Part shown: in pieces, positions 61,605-64,000 of the stretch
Numbering within the stretch: position 1 is the stretch's first letter
Layout: the number at the start of each line of letters is the position of its first letter
Assembly (NCBI RefSeq): GCF_021172145.1
Contig: NZ_CP089095.1
Coordinates: 1,178,001-1,242,000 of the forward strand
Direction: 5' to 3'
Origin: Flavobacterium cyclinae
GTDB lineage: Bacteria > Bacteroidota > Bacteroidia > Flavobacteriales > Flavobacteriaceae
Length of the DNA: 64,000 nucleotides
Notes under the pieces: generated by a model
The model's database searches: none
Seen by the model: the letters and a program-made list of their open reading frames with translations, nothing else
What the model was told of the DNA's origin: nothing
Translations under genes and position numbers: made by a program

Positions 61605-62303
61605 TTATCCGTTTACTAACAATGTTGACATCCCACCATCAACGTGGAAAATTTGTCCCGAAATCCAGCTGCTTTTATCGCTTAATAAAAACGTTGCCAT
61701 TTGTGCGCTATCTTCAGGTTTTCCAAATCGTTTTAGTGGATGACGCTCTGCTGATTTTTCTTGTTTCGTTTCGTTATTCAAGAATTTATCGGCTAAAGGC
61801 GTATCGGTTAATGATGGTGCAATTACGTTGACTCTTATTTTTGGTGCATATTCAGCCGCTAATGCTTTTGAAAATCCTTCAATAGCACCTTTTGAAGCGG
61901 CAACGCTGGTGTGAAATGGCATTCCCATCGTTGCGGCAACACTACTAAATGCTACGATACTCGCTTGTTCAGATACTAATAAATTAGGTAAAACCGATTG
62001 AATTACTTTTACCAAACTTAGGAAATTAATTTGTAAATCGGTTTCAAATGCTTCTGGTTTTAATCCTTTAAATGGTCTTAAATTGATGCTTCCTGGACAA
62101 TACACTAATCCATCAATAACTGTTGGTAATTTAGATATATCAATTGTTTCAGTTGTCGCATCGAATGCAATGTGAGTCGCTTTGACGTCAGCTAAGTTTT
62201 CATTGCTTCTTGAAGCGATATAAACGTTATTTTCAAATTGTAATTCTTTTGCTATTGCTAATCCAATTCCGTAAGAACCGCCAATTAATAATATATTTTT
62301 CAT
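61605..62303 (-). CDS. SDR-family protein of the photolyase operon, without the catalytic Tyr
   Basis: A 232-residue Rossmann-fold protein. ILLIGGSYGIGLAIAKEL binds the cofactor, and VAFSSVAATMGMPFH holds the Ser. Where the YxxxK motif should be it reads TSVAASKGAIEG: the Lys is kept, but the position four before it is Val, not Tyr. Normal SDR catalysis is doubtful, or another residue stands in. VIAPSLTDTPLADKFL and GQIFHVDGGMST complete the fold. It is the second gene of the operon, between SRPBCC and phrB, so it may serve flavin or carotenoid-linked photoprotection; that is speculation. Confidence 0.9.
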   Translation of the reverse strand: MKNILLIGGSYGIGLAIAKELQFENNVYIASRSNENLADVKATHIAFDATTETIDISKLPTVIDGLVYCPGSINLRPFKGLKPEAFETDLQINFLSLVKVIQSVLPNLLVSEQASIVAFSSVAATMGMPFHTSVAASKGAIEGFSKALAAEYAPKIRVNVIAPSLTDTPLADKFLNNETKQEKSAERHPLKRFGKPEDSAQMATFLLSDKSSWISGQIFHVDGGMSTLLVNG

Positions 62304-62342
62304 GGTATTTACTTTTTATTAGAGATGCGATAAATCACTTCT

Positions 62343-62807
62343 TTACTTAAACTCTCCAAACAATTCGATTAGTTTTTTTCTTCGGTACTCAAAAATTTCA
62401 TTCAATTTTGGTTTCACTAGAATAGGATGAAACAATTGACCTAAAATTCCCATAGGCACTTTATAATCCACAATATCTTCCATTTCTACACCACCAGGAA
62501 TTTCTTTAATGAAGTGTTTGTGATGCCATAGTGCATAAGGTCCAAAACGTTGCTCGTCTACAAAATACTGTTTGTCTACTACATGAGTGATTTCGGTAAC
62601 CCATTTAGTAGGGATTCCTAAAACTGGAGTTACGATATATTGAATTATTTGACCCGGATACATAGGTCTATCAGCACCAGAAAGGATTTTAAATCCCATG
62701 TAGTCAGGTGTAATTAATTGTAGATTCTTTGGATCTGATAATAGTTCCCAAGCTTTGTCGATGCTAATGGGTAAATTTTGTTTGGTATGTAATCTGTAGA
62801 TTTTCAT
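62343..62807 (-). CDS. SRPBCC (START-like) family protein
   Basis: A 154-residue helix-grip protein of the polyketide-cyclase/START superfamily. It begins MKIYRLHTKQNLPISIDKAW, followed by LLSDPKNLQLITPDYMGFKI, WVTEITHVVDKQYFVDEQ and PYALWHHKHFIKEI. The fold makes a hydrophobic pocket; the ligand is unknown. ATG at 62807 is used, since the 20-codon extension crosses the likely promoter. It heads the photolyase operon, with a TGTTTAAACA palindrome upstream. Confidence 0.88.
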   Translation of the reverse strand: MKIYRLHTKQNLPISIDKAWELLSDPKNLQLITPDYMGFKILSGADRPMYPGQIIQYIVTPVLGIPTKWVTEITHVVDKQYFVDEQRFGPYALWHHKHFIKEIPGGVEMEDIVDYKVPMGILGQLFHPILVKPKLNEIFEYRRKKLIELFGEFK

Positions 62808-62821
62808 TTCGAATTTTTTTT

Positions 62822-62870
62822 GTAAATGTACCAATTTGTTTAAACATTTTAAAATTTTATTAAACAAAAT
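62822..62870 (-). promoter_or_regulatory. Photolyase operon control region
   Basis: TACATTTA near 62823-62830 (minus strand) is a weak -7 box. Upstream lie the perfect 10-bp palindrome TGTTTAAACA (62837-62846) and a second half-site, TTAAACAAAA. The palindrome overlaps the promoter spacer, a place fit for a light-responsive repressor. No regulator gene is nearby. Confidence 0.4.
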
Positions 62871-62942
62871 AAAATCATTTAAGTATAAATTAACATTTGA
62901 TTTCCTGACAATTTGTAAATTTGAAAATCAAAAACGAAACCT

Positions 62943-63794
62943 ATGAGAAAAATTATTGTAATGTTGGCTGCAGTATTAGCCAATTTTATGGTTGAGGCAC
63001 AAGTAAAAACGCCACAATCAAGTCCGTTAGCAAAAGTTGAACAAGTTGTAGGACTAACTAACGTACAAGTTGAATATTCAAGACCAAGTGCAAAAGGAAG
63101 AACTGTTTATGGTGATTTAGTACCTTTTGGAAAAATGTGGAGAACAGGTGCGAATGCAAACACTACAATTACATTTAGTGAAGATGTACAAATTGCTGGA
63201 AAAGAATTAAAAAAAGGAAAATATGCCTTTTACACAACTCCAAAAGCAGACAGTTGGGACATTATTTTCTATTCTGACACAAACAATTGGGGCTTACCAG
63301 AAAGTTGGGACGAATCAAAAGTGGTTTTAAAATGTACAGTTAAACCAGAAACTTTGTCTAAACCTGTAGAATCATTATCAATTTTCTTAAACAATTTAAC
63401 TAATGATTCAGGAGTAATTGAATTGGCTTGGGAAAGAACTATGGTGGCAATTCCATTTACAGTTCCTACACAAGATATTGCAATGAAAAGTATTGAAAAA
63501 ACATTAGCAGGTCCTTCTGCAAATGATTATTTTTCTTCTGCTCAGTATTTTTATCAATCAAATGGCGACATGAATAAAGCGTTAACTTGGATCAATAATG
63601 CAATTGCTAATGCACCTAAAGATAGAGATGTTCCATTTTGGTATTTACGATTAAAATCATTAATTCAAGCTAAATTAGGAGATAAAAAAGGAGCTATAGC
63701 AACTGCAAAAGAGTCTTTAGCTTTATCTGTAAAAGCAGGAAATGCTGACTATGAAAAAATGAATAAAGACAGTATTGCTGAATGGTCTAAATAA
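62943..63794 (+). CDS. DUF2911 protein with TPR-like C-terminus
   Basis: A 283-residue exported protein with signal MRKIIVMLAAVLANFMVEAQ. Residues of about 25-165 are DUF2911 (VEYSRPSAKGRTVYGDLVPF, GKMWRTGANANTTITFSEDV, GKYAFYTTPKADSWDIIF). The C-terminal 90 residues form helical repeats (NDYFSSAQYFYQ, MNKALTWINNAIANAP, KKGAIATAKESLALS). Function unknown; probably periplasmic. A TAAATTTG box lies at 62916-62923. It is divergent from the photolyase operon. Confidence 0.93.
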   Translation: MRKIIVMLAAVLANFMVEAQVKTPQSSPLAKVEQVVGLTNVQVEYSRPSAKGRTVYGDLVPFGKMWRTGANANTTITFSEDVQIAGKELKKGKYAFYTTPKADSWDIIFYSDTNNWGLPESWDESKVVLKCTVKPETLSKPVESLSIFLNNLTNDSGVIELAWERTMVAIPFTVPTQDIAMKSIEKTLAGPSANDYFSSAQYFYQSNGDMNKALTWINNAIANAPKDRDVPFWYLRLKSLIQAKLGDKKGAIATAKESLALSVKAGNADYEKMNKDSIAEWSK

Positions 63795-63817
63795 TTAGAT
63801 TTAGTTTAAACACATAG

Positions 63818-63850
63818 AAAAAGCCTTGAAATTTTCTTTCAAGGCTTTTT
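63818..63850. terminator. Bidirectional terminator
   Basis: AAAAAGCCTTGAAA and TTTCAAGGCTTTTT form a 14-bp stem around TTTTC, with T runs on both strands. It separates the DUF2911 gene from the convergent YceI gene. Confidence 0.93.
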
Positions 63851-63878
63851 TGTTTTCATAGCAAAATTTCCCTTTCTA

Positions 63879-64000
63879 TTAGAAAGCTAACTTAACAGTT
63901 AATTCGAACTCATCATAAATAGTTTTATCTCCTAAGTCTGAGAAGAAACTTCCAGAACCATATTTGATATCGTATTTAGTTCTATCTACTTTTAATGTAG
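63879..64000 (-). CDS. YceI-family protein, C-terminal fragment (runs off right edge)
   Basis: The last 40 codons of a minus-strand gene, ending at the TAA at 63879-63881. The visible end, LKVDRTKYDIKYGSGSFF then DLGDKTIYDEFELTVKLAF, is the typical C-terminus of YceI lipocalin-like periplasmic proteins, which bind isoprenoid-type lipids. The start lies beyond the window. Confidence 0.88.
   Translation of the reverse strand, partial: TLKVDRTKYDIKYGSGSFFSDLGDKTIYDEFELTVKLAF

Noticed and set aside
61565..61831. 88-residue plus-strand ORF opposite the SDR gene
   Set aside because: It starts in repeat sequence and is antisense to a well-supported gene.

Overview
The window is AT-rich chromosomal DNA from a member of the Bacteroidota, most likely Flavobacteriaceae and Flavobacterium-like. 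The evidence is: several promoters of the Bacteroidota type (TTTG, about 19 bases, then TAnnTTTG, clearest for rpsA, ffs, fsa and pyrR); few Shine-Dalgarno sites; two secreted proteins with type IX secretion (T9SS) C-terminal sorting domains; SusD-free housekeeping blocks typical of the group (DPP IV, DUF4349, DUF5723, DUF2911, zinc metalloprotease of the DUF5117/DUF4953 type); and a mevalonate-pathway HMG-CoA synthase-like gene. No phage, CRISPR array, rRNA operon or complete insertion sequence is visible.

Layout. 1-1.65 kb is accessory DNA: the N-terminus of an integrase-like gene at the left edge, a dense cluster of hairpin repeats with shared TCGAG-containing ends, and a small GIY-YIG nuclease gene bracketed by a 94-bp direct repeat. 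1.7-5.1 kb holds tRNA-Tyr, a TlpA-like lipoprotein and rpsA. 5.15-7.9 kb is an arsenic resistance operon (arsR, DUF6428, arsC-like phosphatase, acr3), with two more copies of the hairpin repeat in and before it. 8-18.5 kb is core metabolism: secreted lipase-like esterase, thioredoxin/peroxiredoxin trio, NhaC antiporter, DPP IV, a methionine gamma-lyase-like enzyme divergent from an Lrp regulator, and lipoamide dehydrogenase. 18.6-20.7 kb is a compact two-gene cassette (AAA ATPase plus TOPRIM/RloB-like protein, probably anti-phage) bounded by 15-bp inverted repeats and a large imperfect hairpin.

20.7-38.4 kb contains DoxX, DUF4349, pabB, a four-helix-bundle (S23) gene inside inverted repeats, tilS-dsbD, comM/yifB, HMG-CoA synthase, the panB-rluA-DUF5723 operon, nhaD, sdaA and membrane proteins. 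38.4-48.1 kb has dnaK with a sigma-54-like promoter, a T9SS protein between two identical terminators, a large metalloprotease, nitronate monooxygenase, a glutaminyl cyclase lipoprotein and the SRP RNA gene ffs. 48.1-64 kb has a dipeptide epimerase, SDR, fsa, a cysteine-less thioredoxin-fold lipoprotein, an asymmetric ABC-F protein, pyrR-pyrB, RNase Z, a HAD phosphatase, a four-gene photolyase operon (SRPBCC, SDR, canonical photolyase, divergent photolyase/cryptochrome), a DUF2911 protein and the C-terminus of a YceI protein.

The strongest candidates for something undescribed are (i) the modular hairpin-repeat family around the GIY-YIG gene, with interchangeable inner stems and recombinant copies, and (ii) the ATPase/TOPRIM cassette with its attC-like boundary structure. 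All functional names come from reading motifs by eye; no database search was possible.
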